Shown one piece after another: positions 1-10,720 of a stretch of DNA of 39,917 nt; the first letter of the stretch is position 1, and each line of letters opens with the position of its first letter. The notes under the pieces are model-generated. The model did not search any database. It saw nothing but the letters and a program-made list of their open reading frames with translations, and had not been told where the DNA came from. The translations under genes and the position numbers were made by a program. The stretch spans positions 654,264 through 694,180 of the forward strand of contig BFEA01000349.1 in NCBI GenBank assembly GCA_003427395.1, given 5' to 3'. The stretch is from Chara braunii (taxonomy: Eukaryota > Streptophyta > Charophyceae > Charales > Characeae).

Positions 1-346
1 CTCTTTCATCAAGACCTTCGTCCAGATTCAGATAGTGGGCCGGTTTCCCACTGGCATTTTCGGCCTCTATGTCCAGCATGCAATGTCGGCCTCACGTTTA
101 TGCGCCCAGGGCCTAACCAATTCTGGGGCCCTGGTCCTTCTGCATTTGCAGGGATCTGGTACTCGGTGCACTACAACCAACTGGCGTGCGGCAACTGTCT
201 GGAACCCACTTCGTGAAATGTTGCAAAAAGGCCTCTCGTTGATTTGCTGGCCCGCCTTCACTTAGGGCGGGCACTGGGCTTGCTGGGGGCCTTAGCCCAG
301 AACATGTACATCACGGCAAGGCCCCTTTGAGGGCTCAATCCTCACA
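1..346 (-). repeat. 3' LTR of Ty3/gypsy element A (truncated by window edge)
   Basis: This stretch repeats at 7959-8303 with scattered substitutions and one roughly 10-nt indel near position 136. Read on the minus strand the LTR begins TGTGAGGATTGAGCC at 346, directly after a polypurine tract, as expected for a 3' LTR. The far end lies outside the window. It contains a GCCCGCC/GGCGGGC hairpin at 250-272. Open frames here are incidental. Confidence 0.85.
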
Positions 347-360
347 TTCCATCCCCCTTA
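347..360 (-). promoter_or_regulatory. Polypurine tract of element A
   Basis: On the minus strand the sequence reads TAAGGGGGATGGAA and abuts the LTR terminus TGTGAGG. Such a tract primes plus-strand DNA synthesis in LTR retrotransposons. The pol stop codon TAA (358-360) is its first three bases, so pol runs right up to the tract. Confidence 0.75.
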
Positions 361-1374
361 CTTCGCAGGTGCCTTCCCCTTTAACATCCTTTCATATTCT
401 GCTACCACTTGAGGAGCTGTATCAATCAGTTCCTCTCTGGTAAACCACCGATCTTCTTTTGGATCCGTATGATGCCTGAGTCTGACAAGATACTCTCTCT
501 TGGGTTTTGGAGGTCTTCCTCGTCCCAGTGGCTTTGGAACAGGCATGTCTCTGTGATCCACAATGTCGTCGATGTCCACGTGGCCATCCATGGTTGGGGG
601 TAGCATCGATCTCCTTGAGGGAAATTGATCTGTCTCAGCGAAAGGTGCAAGCTTTGAGGCATGAAAGACAGGGTAAGTGCGCAAGTGTCCAGGGATTCGG
701 ATAACGTATGAGGGACCATTCAAATCAGTACCTACTACATCCAATACTTACCAAGGACCAAATTACTGTGGCATTAGTTTTCTAGAGATGCCGAATTCCT
801 GTCCTAGCTCACTAGCCTTCACCCAAACACGTTCCCCTACCTGAAATGTGGACTGTCGACGGTGTTTGTTCTTAGAGGCAACCATTGCTTCCTGAGACTT
901 CTTGATGTGCTCGACAGCTTGCTGCAGCAGTTTCTCGTACTGCACCCCATATTCTATTGAACCGGGGGTTGCAGCAGGTTGGTTTTCAGGCAGGAGGAAG
1001 TCCAGCGCTGATATAGGCTTCCATCCCAAGTGCAGTTGATTAGGACAGACGCCGGTACTGCTGTGCACCGCATTGTTGTACAGACTGGCGATGAGAGGCA
1101 ATTTCTCATCCCAATCATCTTTGCTGGGCTTTATGTAATGCCTCAGCAGATGCTGTACAACCCGGTTCATTTGTTCGGCCTGTCCATTGGCTTCGGGATG
1201 ATTCCCTGAAGTCATCTGAAGTTGACTGCCCATCTGTTCAGCAGTCTTCTTCCACAACTCACTTGTAAAGTGGACATCTCTATCACTAACGATAGGCTTG
1301 GGCAGCCCAAAGTCACGCACCCAGTTGTCCATAAACAACTTGATGACGTGCTCAGTCCTTGCTGTCTCCGGCAT
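358..1374 (-). pseudogene. Element A pol: integrase core (second half) and chromodomain-like C-terminus
   Basis: Minus-strand remnant of a Ty3/gypsy integrase. The segment 1374-763 carries the second catalytic Asp in IVSDRDVHF and the catalytic Glu in HPEANGQAEQMNR, followed by the usual linker (NAVHSSTGVCPNQLHLGWKP). The C-terminal part (744-358) contains TYPVFHASKL and then a chromodomain-like tail (EYLVRLRHHTD, EDRWFTREEL), which suggests a chromovirus; such tails can steer integration to chromatin. Both parts share one frame, separated by two in-frame TAA stops near 745-765. A frameshift near 1385 separates this piece from the integrase N-terminus. Not functional as it stands. Confidence 0.85.
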
Positions 1375-1388
1375 GGCTATTAATCTGG

Positions 1389-2177
1389 CTACTTGGTGAA
1401 CCTATCAACTATGACGAAGATGTGCCTCTTCCCACTCCTGCTGGTCACCAGGGTGTTCATGAAGTCCATGGAGATACTCTGTCCCGGACCAGCGGGAATG
1501 GGCAAAGGCTTTAGCAACCCAAGCGGTGCTTGAGTGCGCGACTTGTCCCACTGACAGACTTGACAAGTCTGTACATATTTCTTAACATCATCTAGCATGT
1601 TAGGCCACCAAAATCGTTGTATAAGATTAGCGCTTGTTTTCTTATAGCCAAAGTGTCCGGTTGCGTCATGACATTCCCCTAACAATAAACTACGCAAACG
1701 TTCACTAGATGGAACAACTAATCTTTTAAACCCGGCCTTATCAAGAAAGAGTAGCCCGTCCACCATCACAAACTCATCTTCTGTGGCCTTATCTTTCGCC
1801 TGAAGTTTGCATATGATGTCCATCGTGACAGGGTCTTCTTGATAGGCTCCCACCAGCGATTGAGTTACTTCCTCAGATACACCAAACTCAGAAACTAACG
1901 CCCCTAGGTAGTCTGCCCTACGTGACAACGCATCTGCAACCTTGTTGTACTCTCCCTTCAGATACTCTAGCTTGAAGTCATACTGATCTATGACCTCAAT
2001 CCAGCGCTTGAGTGCATCAAAAAGAGTCGGTTGAGTCTTGATCCATTTGAGGGTCTGATGGTCAGTTCTCAAATAGGAAAACCGTCCCAACAGAAAGTGC
2101 CTCCAATGGACAAGTGCTTTGTAGAGAGCATAGAGTTCCCTTTCATAGGTGGATTTTGCCAGTTTCTTAGATGACAT
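1389..2177 (-). pseudogene. Element A pol: RNase H C-terminal half, integrase zinc domain and first catalytic Asp
   Basis: The piece starts within RNase H (YERELYALYKAL; LRTDHQTLKWI; NKVADALSRR). It continues into the integrase HHCC zinc-binding domain (ECHDATGHFGYKKT then YVQTCQVCQ) and the linker GLLKPLPIPAGPGQS. It ends just after the first catalytic Asp (SMDFMNTL) at VDRFTK. A 1-nt frameshift near 1385 breaks the integrase core, and another near 2170 separates this piece from the upstream RNase H half. It overlaps the neighbouring frame at 2069-2177 because of that shift. Confidence 0.88.
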
Positions 2178-2803
2178 TTTTTGCTCATATACTCAATCGG
2201 TCTCAACTTCTTCCCATCCTGCTGAGCCAGCACTGCGCCAATGCCGTCTTGGCTTGCGTCAGTGGTCACAATGAATGGCTTCTGAGGATTGGGCACCATG
2301 AGAACCTCATGATTCATGAGTGCATGCTTCAGTCGTTTAAAAGCAGCCTCGCACTCATCACTCCAGTCCCAAGGCGTGTCAAGTCGAGTTGGATCCGTCA
2401 AAGGAGAGGCGACTGTGGAATAGTTCTTCACGAAGTTCCTATAATAGCCGCACATACCTAAGAAAGATCTGACCTCAGTAACAGTCTGAGGTTGTGGCCA
2501 GTCTCTTATACTAGCCACCTTCGCATCTTCCGGCCTAATTCCTTCCGCGGATACTTCATGACCCAAGTACAAGATCCTAGTGCGTCCAAACTTACATTTC
2601 TCTAGGTTGACCTTATACTTGTGTTGTCGTAGGAGTGAAAGTACAGTCTCAAGGTGTTGTGCATGCTCCTCGACAGACTCACTAAAGATAAGAATATTGT
2701 CAAGGTACACGACGACAAACTTATCTAAGTAGTCATGGAAGATCCTATTCATGGCGTGCTGGAATGTACCCGGCGCATTGCAAAGGCCAAAGGGCATCAC
2801 CAC
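2069..2803 (-). pseudogene. Element A pol: reverse transcriptase palm/thumb and RNase H N-terminus
   Basis: The sequence begins in the RT fingers/palm (MPFGLCNAPGTFQ). The catalytic box reads VVVYLDNILIFS: family members have Y-x-D-D, so the second catalytic Asp is Asn here. Thumb and connection follow (YLGHEVSAEGIRPED, VRSFLGMCGYYRNFV), then the first RNase H Asp in TTDASQDGIGAVLAQQ. The frame leaves the protein after EYMSKK, where a frameshift near 2170 moves the homology to the next frame. Upstream, a 1-nt frameshift near 2838 disconnects it from the RT N-terminus. Confidence 0.88.
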
Positions 2804-4026
2804 AAACTCGTACAGATCGTATCGATCTGAAATGCAATCTTGTGCTGATCCTCAGGTCTTATAGCAATCTGGTGATAGCCGGACTTTAAGTTTATCTTAC
2901 TATAGTACTTACATCCCTGCACCCTATCCAATAGGTCGTCTATGCGAGGTAGAGGCTTTGCGTTTTTCACTTTGATGGCATTGAGGCCTCTGTAATCAAT
3001 GCACATCCTCAGTGTACCCCCCTTTTTCGGTACAAATAGCACTGGAGATCCAAAGGGGGAAGTACGTGGCCGTATCCATCCCTTTTCTGTCAGCTCTTTC
3101 AGTTGTCGCCGAAGTTCGTCCAACTCGGCCAGAGCCATCCTATAGATCCTTCCCTTTGGAGTTTTACTCCCTGGAATGATTTCTATGGCGTGGACAATCT
3201 CCCTCTCTACGACTCTTGTGGGCTCCTTGAACAGATCAGGGAACTTAGCAACGACGTGTTCTATCTCTGGGGGTGTTTTAACGGCCTCCCCTTTCTCAGA
3301 GACATACACTAGGTACATACCCTCCTCTTGGTTCTGTTTATAGTAGTTATAGAACACTGATGCACACAAGCAGCCATAGGTTTCTATTAAACTACTCGCC
3401 TTGTACTTAGCCAGTCCCACGGTCCTTCCATCAGGCAACTTATGCTTTAGCACCTTCTTTTCCCAGTCAAACTGGGGCTTGGCAACCTCAAGGTAGTACA
3501 TTCCTAACAGCATATCGAATGGTAAGTCGTCGCTAACCAGGAATGAAATCTTATGATTAAGTTCCCCTCCTCCATAGGAGAAGGTACAGACTACATCCTT
3601 GACATAGTCTGTGACAACCATGCGGTCCTTATTGGCCAAAGTAGATGCTACTGGTCTACTAAGGTGTTGTACCCGGTCCTTTAGGTGCAGCCTTTCCAAA
3701 CAGTTGCGACTTATGTAATTCCGCGTGGAGCCGATGTCTACGAAGGCACCACATTTGCGGTTCCCTACAACAACTTCCACGACGAAATGTTCCCCTCTAG
3801 GACCTCTACTTAGTGCCACCCAAAACTCGCGAGGGTCCTTGCTTGACCACTCACTTTTTAAATCTTCTAAGGCCTCAGACACATCCAACGTACAGAGCAT
3901 TGTTTGGTCTAGATGAGTCTGCAGGGTGACTAAAAAGTCATTAGCTATGGCCATCTCATGAAGTGGGGAGGGTATCTGGCCTCCTTCACCATGAGTAGAA
4001 GCAGCTAAAACTTCCACTGGCCTCAC
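2797..4026 (-). pseudogene. Element A pol: protease and RT N-terminus
   Basis: About 409 codons. Around residue 97 there is an aspartic protease motif, FVDIGSTRNYIS; retropepsins usually have D-[ST/C]-G-[AS], so Ile in the second position is unusual. RT begins with the Ty3/gypsy hallmarks KGRIYRM, GWIRPRTSPFGSPVLFVPKK, RMCIDYRGLN, PLPRIDDLLD and KINLKSGYHQI. The frame is lost near 2838 and RT continues in the overlapping downstream segment. The reading frame is -1 relative to gag and overlaps the gag stop codon. There is no convincing ATG, which fits expression by frameshifting rather than initiation. Confidence 0.88.
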
Positions 4027-5879
4027 GTGTTTCCCGAGCTGGAAGCCTGGGAAAAAGGCACCCCTCCCTTAGGGGGTATCTTCTGCGTGACCTTTGCGTT
4101 CTTGCACTTGTACTGGGTGTGTCCGTATTCACCACAGTTTATGCAAGCACCACGCACTCGGCGGTCCCGCCACACTTCCTGATCAAGACCTGCCTTGACC
4201 CAATCAGCAACTTTGGCCTGATTGGAGGCGGCCTGCCCTTGACTCTTTTGATGGCCCTTACCTCAGCCACCTGCCTTAGTCTTTACTACTGCGGCGAGGG
4301 TGCTACCCTCAGCGGTTTCCTCGTCGTCGTACTCTGTACTGTCCATCAGGTCAGAAAGCTCATCGATCTCGGTTTGGGTCCCATCAGACTCAACCATCAT
4401 CAATCGACTCCCCTTCTTCTTCCACTCCTGTGGACTCTTCTTCTTCCTCCCGTCTACTGGAGTAGGTTGGGCACTTCCTAGAGTAGCCTCCAAATCTAAG
4501 GCCTTTCTAGAGAAGGTCTCAAACGAATGATACTCGAGGCGAGCCTCGCTGGCCAGTAAGGTCCTGAGATTCTCGGGCAGACATCTCAGAAACATGGTCA
4601 ATAAGACCTGGTCATCATAGCGTAAACCGGGTACGACGATGAGGTTCTCTACGGTAGACGTTAGCTCTCTGACTGACTTGTACTTTCGCTGGTCTAGTCT
4701 CAACATCGCGTCAGTGGCAATTTGTGCCTGCTGCGGATTGTGCCAGCAAGTTTCTACCATATCCAAGAACTCTTCTAATGTAAGGGTTTTACCCCAATCT
4801 GCCATGCGTCGTCTGTACCAAGCCTTAGCTACTATACCATCCAGCCATTCGGTTGCCTTACCCTCAAGGTAAGATGCAGCACTAATCACCTCCTCCTCCT
4901 ACAAAGTCCTCTTTGCCCTTACCCACATTGGAACTGTTCTCAACCATGTGTTGAGTTCCTCGTCCTTCTTCTCACCGGAGAAGGCAAGGGGCGGTTTCAT
5001 TGGGGTCTTTGGGTACCATTGACCTTGCTGATGTCCCTGCGGTGGAACAGTTTGTTGCGGTGATGGTGTAGCTATCACCGTCGGACCAGCAGAAGAAGAA
5101 GCAACAGTATGTGCGACTGCTGCAGACGTACCACTTGGCTGTGTGCCAGCTTGTACCGGAAAGGGGCCTGACATCGCCGTTAACGGCAACGGCGACTGTG
5201 CTGCTGGCCGTAATCCAAGCCTTTGCAAAAGGTCCAAGATTTGGTCCAAGGAGTTCTGCATGAAGTCCAGCCTACTGTCCACGTTCGCATGCAGCGACAA
5301 TACACTGGCCTTCAACACTTTCATTTCGTCAGACATGGCTGACTCATCTAAACCCTCTAATGCAGCTTTGTCTGCCTCTAACGTATCAAGCCTGACTGTT
5401 CTATTTTTTATTTCCTTTTCTCTATCGGTAGCTTGCTTCAGTTCCCTCTCTAGCCGAGCGCGGATCCTTTCGACTTGTTGGAGCTCTGGTAGCTCTCTGC
5501 CGCGTGGGGTCAACGGAATGAACTGCGAGCCCACCATTTGACTTGTGGACTGACTAGACCCTACCGATCCGGAAGTACCCGTGGGTCCTAAGGGCATTCC
5601 CAACAGGGTCCCAGACGAGGATGCAACAGAGGATGCTGCTGCGGTAGCCATTGCTGCTGCCCTGGCTGCTGCTGCTGCCTGTTCCCTAGCTGCCAATGCC
5701 TGACTTGCAGCTAGCGCTGCATCCCTGGCTGCTGCGAGAGCCCAGGCTCTAACTTCGGCACGAAGCCGTCTCTCATCTCCCGGCTGTAGGGCCTGAAACA
5801 CACGCGGGACCCTTAGTGATCTCGAACGTGTCAGCCTTGCATCCTCAACTCTACCCTCATCAGTGTTTGACCCACTCAT
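4023..5879 (-). pseudogene. Element A gag polyprotein (two in-frame stops)
   Basis: One minus-strand frame from ATG 5879 to TGA 4023, interrupted by TAG at 4899 and TGA at 4263. The N-terminal third has an Ala-rich helix (about residues 45-85) and a charged coiled-coil stretch (about 130-180), then Pro/Gln/Thr-rich linker. After the first stop comes a retrotransposon capsid-like domain (ASYLEGKATEWLDGIV, LEEFLDMVETCW, LLTMFLRCLPENLRTLL). Near 4104-4145 lies a canonical nucleocapsid knuckle CINCGEYGHTQYKC (CX2CX4HX4C), which binds nucleic acid in the particle. Frame continuity across both stops shows they are point lesions. Confidence 0.85.
4029..4035 (-). promoter_or_regulatory. Candidate -1 ribosomal frameshift heptamer of element A
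   Basis: On the minus strand the gag frame reads TCG GGA AAC ACG TGA. This places the heptamer G GGA AAC (form X XXY YYZ) in the correct phase, one codon before the gag TGA (4023-4025). Slippage by -1 enters the pol frame directly at CAC GTG AGG. No downstream pseudoknot was evaluated. Confidence 0.5.
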
Positions 5880-7152
5880 CAGCTAGGCAAACACTGTCTG
5901 CAGTACAACTCCTTGTTGGAGTCCTACCACAGCATGTGTCTGACCGACACCTAATTTTCTAAAAATAAATGTGCCCGGCAGGTCCCCTACTAAACCGATC
6001 AAGTGGCAGCCTACAACATTCACAAAAAACCGTAAACATAATTTAGCTATATCATGATTAGTTCACTTACAGAACATTTGCATAGAACTGGCTATGGTAG
6101 TATACAACAGTCCTACACTAAACTGTCTGTGAGGTGTTAGTAGTCTGTCAACCAACTAATCAACAATAAAACTAAACTATGTTGCAGATATATGAATAAT
6201 GGATATGGTTGTGTTTACAGTTGAGCACTAGTTCGAACCTACCCTCCCCTCAATCCAACATGTCGATGAGCATCATAGAGCAGCAGTGTCATAGGTGTGC
6301 AATGTCGGCCCACCCCTGTGCCCCAGGTGCATGCTTATGACCACGCTTGCCCTTTTTTTATCCTCGCGTGCAACGAGCCTTGATCTGGCTGATCAAGAGG
6401 CCTATTTAAGGACTGCCCCCAAGGTCGCTCAGGAATTATTTAACGTCGCAATCAAGACGGCGATCACAGCCAGTTACCAGATCGAAACCGCATCCAGAAA
6501 TGTTTATAGGCGGTCTGGGAGCGTCTGCATAAGCCTGTTCAGTCCGCACACCCCTCTATCAGCGCAGCAAAAGTGCCCTCATGGACAAAGCAGCCATCGC
6601 ATGCGTGTACTAATCCCATTGGGTTGGCATGGTGACCGTGACCCATGTGCTTCAACCAGGGCCCTTCAAAGGCACCGCCCTTTCTCCTTCCAGATGCGCC
6701 ACCGGGAAGATTGTCGTCTCTCAAGGTAGAGCGCTCACGACACCTCACCAAAAGAGAGGACTCTCAAGTTGGACCCACTTCCTCGCGGTGAGAAGAGATT
6801 GAGAGAGTAGATAAGGTAAGGGAACAACGTACCTGGAGATAGCTGCCCCCAACCACAGATTTCTCACCAATTGAGCTGAGTGTGCATTTGATGACCGGTC
6901 GTAGCCTCGGTACCACTCACAACGCAATGCAGTGCCATCTCAGCCAAATGCCACATCAACATGCTCTCATCACCAATCATACATTCCGCCGTCGCCACGG
7001 CATCCCAAGTCGTACAGCCTTCCGACGCACCCCTCTCTACCCAGGTCGTGCGCCTAATATGGCCTGACGTCACAAGAACCAACTGTGAAGAAGCATCGTC
7101 AACGCACCAAGTCTGTATAACGCCAGCGCNCCAAGGTAAGTGGCGAATCGAA
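5880..7152 (-). other. Untranslated leader of element A
   Basis: The region between the primer-binding site and the gag start, about 1.27 kb. It is AT-rich near gag and more mixed toward the PBS. Short open frames on both strands show no recognisable domain. One unresolved base lies at 7130. I see no inserted element. Confidence 0.6.
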
Positions 7153-7167
7153 CCAGCTCCGATACCA
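7153..7167 (-). promoter_or_regulatory. Primer-binding site of element A
   Basis: The minus strand reads TGGTATCGGAGCTGG three bases after the LTR end. This resembles the plant initiator-Met tRNA PBS (TGGTATCAGAGC) with one difference. Element B carries the identical 15-mer at 19626-19640, so the host tRNA may match this version. Confidence 0.8.
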
Positions 7168-7170
7168 AAT

Positions 7171-7361
7171 TGCAAGGAACATGAATGTGGACGAAGCAGA
7201 GAAATCCCAAATTGCAAATCACACTGAAGTACAAGTAGTCAAAGCAAGAGCAGATAACACATTGGNTGCAAGGAACATGAATGTGGACGAAGCAGAGAAA
7301 TCCCAAATTGCAAATCACACTGAAGTACAAGTAGTCAAAGCAAGAGCAGATAACACATTGG
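7171..7361. repeat. 95-bp identical direct duplication around an N
   Basis: 7171-7265 and 7267-7361 are identical as far as I can compare by eye, separated only by n at 7266. This looks more like a gap-closing artefact than a biological repeat, because LTR copies elsewhere in the window show one version. Confidence 0.7.
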
Positions 7362-8303
7362 AACCGAGCAATCATCCATTTGAGAACGATACAGCAAAAG
7401 TCGTGAGTCAATGTCCAAGCCCAATCGGGCAACACCAACAACATAACCCGAAGTAGCCTTCTCTCCTGAATGGCGTCAGGCGCCCTATCTACTCTACAGC
7501 CTATACTACAACTACAGTCATGGAAGCAACCAGACGAGTTGACGACCAGCTAGTGATGACGTCAACACCAATGCCGACCTCCTCTCCATCAGGTACATCA
7601 CTCTCTCTCCTCCCTCACTCTCCCTTGTTATCCCACACAGCGCCCTTCACCTTCCGAAGAACCACCTTCGCCCTCACCTCCTCCAGCGCCCTCCTGCAGC
7701 CTGGCTATGGCTGCCAGCGCCCTGTGCCCAGGCTGCGCCCTACCGCTTAGCGCCAGCCTGCCTACCATCAGCCTAGCGCAGCGCAGCGCAGCATCGCAAA
7801 TGTGCAGCGTGCCGCCCTTGCTCGCAATGGCCAAGTTCCCTGCCCACTCACCCGTTCTGCCTATATCCAGTGTTGCGTGTGGGCGGCCTCCGTTTCAGCC
7901 TGTGCCTGGGTCCCCGTAGCTGTGCCCAGGCCCCATGCAGATAAGGGCCCAGGCGTACAGTTGTGCCTCTTTCATCAAGACCTTCGTCCAGATTCAGATA
8001 GTGGGCCGGTTTCCCACTGGCATTTTCGGCCTCTATGTCCAGCATGCAATGTCGGCCTCACATTTATGCGCCCAGGGCCTAACCAATTCTGGGGCCCTGC
8101 ATTTGCAGGGATCTGATACTTGGTGCACTCCAACCAACTGGCATGCGGCAAATGTCTGGACCCCACTTTGTGAAATGTTGCAAAAAGGCCTCTCGTTGAT
8201 TTGCTGGCCCGCCTTCACTTAGGGCGGGCACTAGGCTTGCTGGGGGCCTTTGCCCAGAACATGTACATCACGGCAAGGCCCCTTTGAGGGCTCAATCCTC
8301 ACA
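7171..8303 (-). repeat. 5' LTR of Ty3/gypsy element A
   Basis: Defined by TG...CA ends on the minus strand: TGTGAGGATTGAGCC at 8303 and CATGTTCCTTGCA at 7171, next to the PBS. The 7959-8303 part repeats the 3' LTR at 1-346. A GC-rich CAGCGC-laden stretch lies at 7640-7830. A 95-bp segment is present twice around an unresolved base at 7266, so true LTR length may be about 1.04 kb. Related but diverged LTR halves lie at 18235-18500 and 28656-29521. Confidence 0.82.
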
Positions 8304-9370
8304 TATGCCTTTGTCTGTGGGCGCCCCGACAGAGGGCGCTATCTCTAACAAATGCCGGATTTTTTGTCTTCTGCTGGTGAGATCGACTTCTGGGGGTTTT
8401 GGGGGGGGAGAGGGTTTGGGCTGGGATGGATCGGCTGGAAGGCGCAGCAGCAGAACAACGACGTGCTCGTTCAGAACGAGGGTTATCCAAAGCAGTTCAA
8501 ATGGCCGAAGACCTACCAATTTCAGGGCATGAAACGCTCGGACCTCAAGCGCAAGGCACAGCAGCAAGCAGCTTAAGCAAGCAGCGAAGGACAAAACGAA
8601 GCGTCTGCCACAAGGGACGAAGGGGAGGAGGATCAGATGGCAGATGCCAGGAGGCAAGCAGCAATCCTGGAAGCCTCTCAAGGAACAGAATAAGGACCTG
8701 GCGGATGGAACGATCGACCTGCGGAAAATATCTTATGCTCCTCACAAGGAGATTGAGGCAGCGGCTAAACTGCACGCAAGGGGCAGCCCCAATCACAGAG
8801 TCACCCTCCCGTACCACTGGAATGAGGACAACGCAGACTGGGGAGTAACAATCCACCGATCCCTGCCATTGGTTACAGCAGATGGTAGCTCCTGCGCAGG
8901 GGAGGCCCTGCAGTCATTCATCGTTTAAGAACTAAGCACTCGCCTACAGGTTGGAGACATGAAGAAAGAAAAGGAGTGAAGGATGGGTCAGGCACTGTAT
9001 GGACTACAGGCGTATTATGTTCAAGCTTCAGCCAACAGCGAAGCTAGCAGAGGGACTGGTCTGGATGCCCTGCCATGTAGTGGAAACAATTCCATATGGC
9101 CTGCTAGGGGGAGCGGAAGCAGCGGAATGGGTGGCAAGGTGTGCGGCCACAGTAGTGAGAATCGATGCATTCGGTTGGAAGCCGGATTGCATCGAGAGGA
9201 ATCTGGCGCTAGATACAACAAGAATCAACCTCGCTCTGGCGGGATCCTGAATCTCCGTACCCAGCAAGGATAGGCGACAACACACTAACCCATACTAATG
9301 GAGGACACAGGGAAGCGGCCAAGACTAAGCGGCCAAGACTAAGCGGACATCAACTAGAAAATTTCCAGAG
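8304..9370 (+). pseudogene. LINE-1 5' region and ORF1-like remnant
   Basis: Plus-strand fragments 8399-8848, 8644-8928 and 8983-9273 upstream of the endonuclease. They are rich in charged residues; one reads EIEAAAKLHARGSPNHRV and VTLPYHWNEDNADWGV, and another reads LVWMPCHVVETIPYGLLGG. The position fits an ORF1 (nucleic-acid-binding protein), but I recognise no RRM or zinc knuckle with confidence. Frames change several times, so the gene is degenerate. The left edge abuts the LTR of element A, whose insertion probably removed or displaced the true 5' end. Confidence 0.45.
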
Positions 9371-10190
9371 CTCGAAGTAGCCTCGTGGAACATTAACGGA
9401 CTCGCGCAGATACTGGACAATTCAGACAAATGGAATAAAGTCATGAAGTACTCCGAATGGTTTGAAGTGGATCCCCTGGATTTCTTGTGCCTGCAGGAGA
9501 CTCATCTCACAGACTCAGATGAGGATCAGCACATTAAAAAGAGGGTTTTGGAACGCATGAGATGGGTAAAAGCAGACTTTTGGGCACCCTCTAGTCCCTC
9601 ACACTCCGTGGGGATAGTCATCCTGCAGAACAAGAGGTCGGCCGCAGCACAAAAGATAGCCGTAGAGTGGGTTCAGAAACTTCAGACAGATGCAGTAGAT
9701 GGCGGATGGGTTAAGATTAATTTCAACTTTCAGGACAAACCTTTTTCCCTTACCGCCACTGACTGCCCAAACATCTCCCAGCCAAGATCACAAATGCTGG
9801 AGACGCTCCAGAATCAATTAGAACGTCCCAGACATATCATCATGGCAGGAGACTGGAACACGGCACTGGAGCCAGGCCTGGACAGGATGGGAGGAGGAAA
9901 CAGGAGTAGGGAAGGGGGAGTAGGGGAGGAGGCTTTAGCAGTTCACAACATAATGACAGGCTGGGACCTCATTGATCCCTACAGACTATACTTTCCGGAT
10001 GTGAAACAGTTCAACTTAGTACAAATGGAACAGGTCCCAACACGTATCTGCATCAAGAATTGACTATTTCTTGATTTCTCAGGCGTTAGTAGGTACGATT
10101 CACTCGGTTGGAATAGGAGATCAGCCTTACGTCGCTGGTTTTGACCATAAGCTTACTTTACTTATCTCATCTATGGACATGCAGATAACA
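9371..10190 (+). pseudogene. LINE-1 APE-type endonuclease domain
   Basis: The domain starts with VASWNINGLAQI (catalytic Asn region), then DFLCLQETHL (metal-binding Glu), SPSHSVGIVIL, and IIMAGDWNTAL (catalytic Asp and Asn). After a frameshift near 10055 it continues with RIDYFLIS and, near 10140, AGFDHKLTLL, matching the terminal Asp-His of the family. This nuclease nicks the target for target-primed reverse transcription. The open frame 9443-10063 starts at an internal Met; homology extends upstream in the same frame to about 9371. Confidence 0.82.
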
Positions 10191-10720
10191 AGAGGCAAAA
10201 GTTTCTACAACATTAATAACTCGCTGCTCCAACCAAGGAGACGAGACAGGCAATACATCAGGCCTGCCTCTCCCAAAAGGAAAAGACGCAGCCCTTTCCA
10301 GATTTCCTTGCATCACTCTACAGAGCCTCAGCAGCAATGGCCAGACAGCTGGCAGCGAAGAGAAAGGCGAGGGAGCAAGAACTACAACAAGCAATGCGAG
10401 TAGCAGAGCACAACCTAAATATGCACCCATCCTCAGAGCTCTACGAAAGAATATGGGAAACAGCAAGGACGGAGTCGGGGGACTGGGAGAGATGGGGAGT
10501 ACGAGGGTTGCAGATGAGGGCACGGGTCAAGGAATGGGAAGAGGGGGAAAGGATGTCGAAGTAATTCTTCCAGAAGATCAAGACTAGAGGCAGGAGCGCA
10601 GCAATAGAACAGGTTGAAGGCCCAGAAGGACCAGCCATAGCAGCAGAGGATATGGTAGCAGTGGCCCACAACTTCCACAGCAAGTTGTACAAGTCGTGAG
10701 AGTGAGAACACCCGAGCCAT
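10191..10720 (+). pseudogene. LINE-1 linker between endonuclease and RT
   Basis: Degenerate plus-strand sequence in several frames (for example ARQLAAKRKAREQELQQA, LNMHPSSELYERIWET). It is rich in Arg, Glu and Gln and probably helical, as in the equivalent linker of plant LINE ORF2. No catalytic motif is expected here. Confidence 0.5.

Noticed and set aside
8292-8681. 129-codon minus-strand frame
   Set aside because: It is opposite the LINE-1 ORF1-like region, crosses the LTR border and shows no domain.
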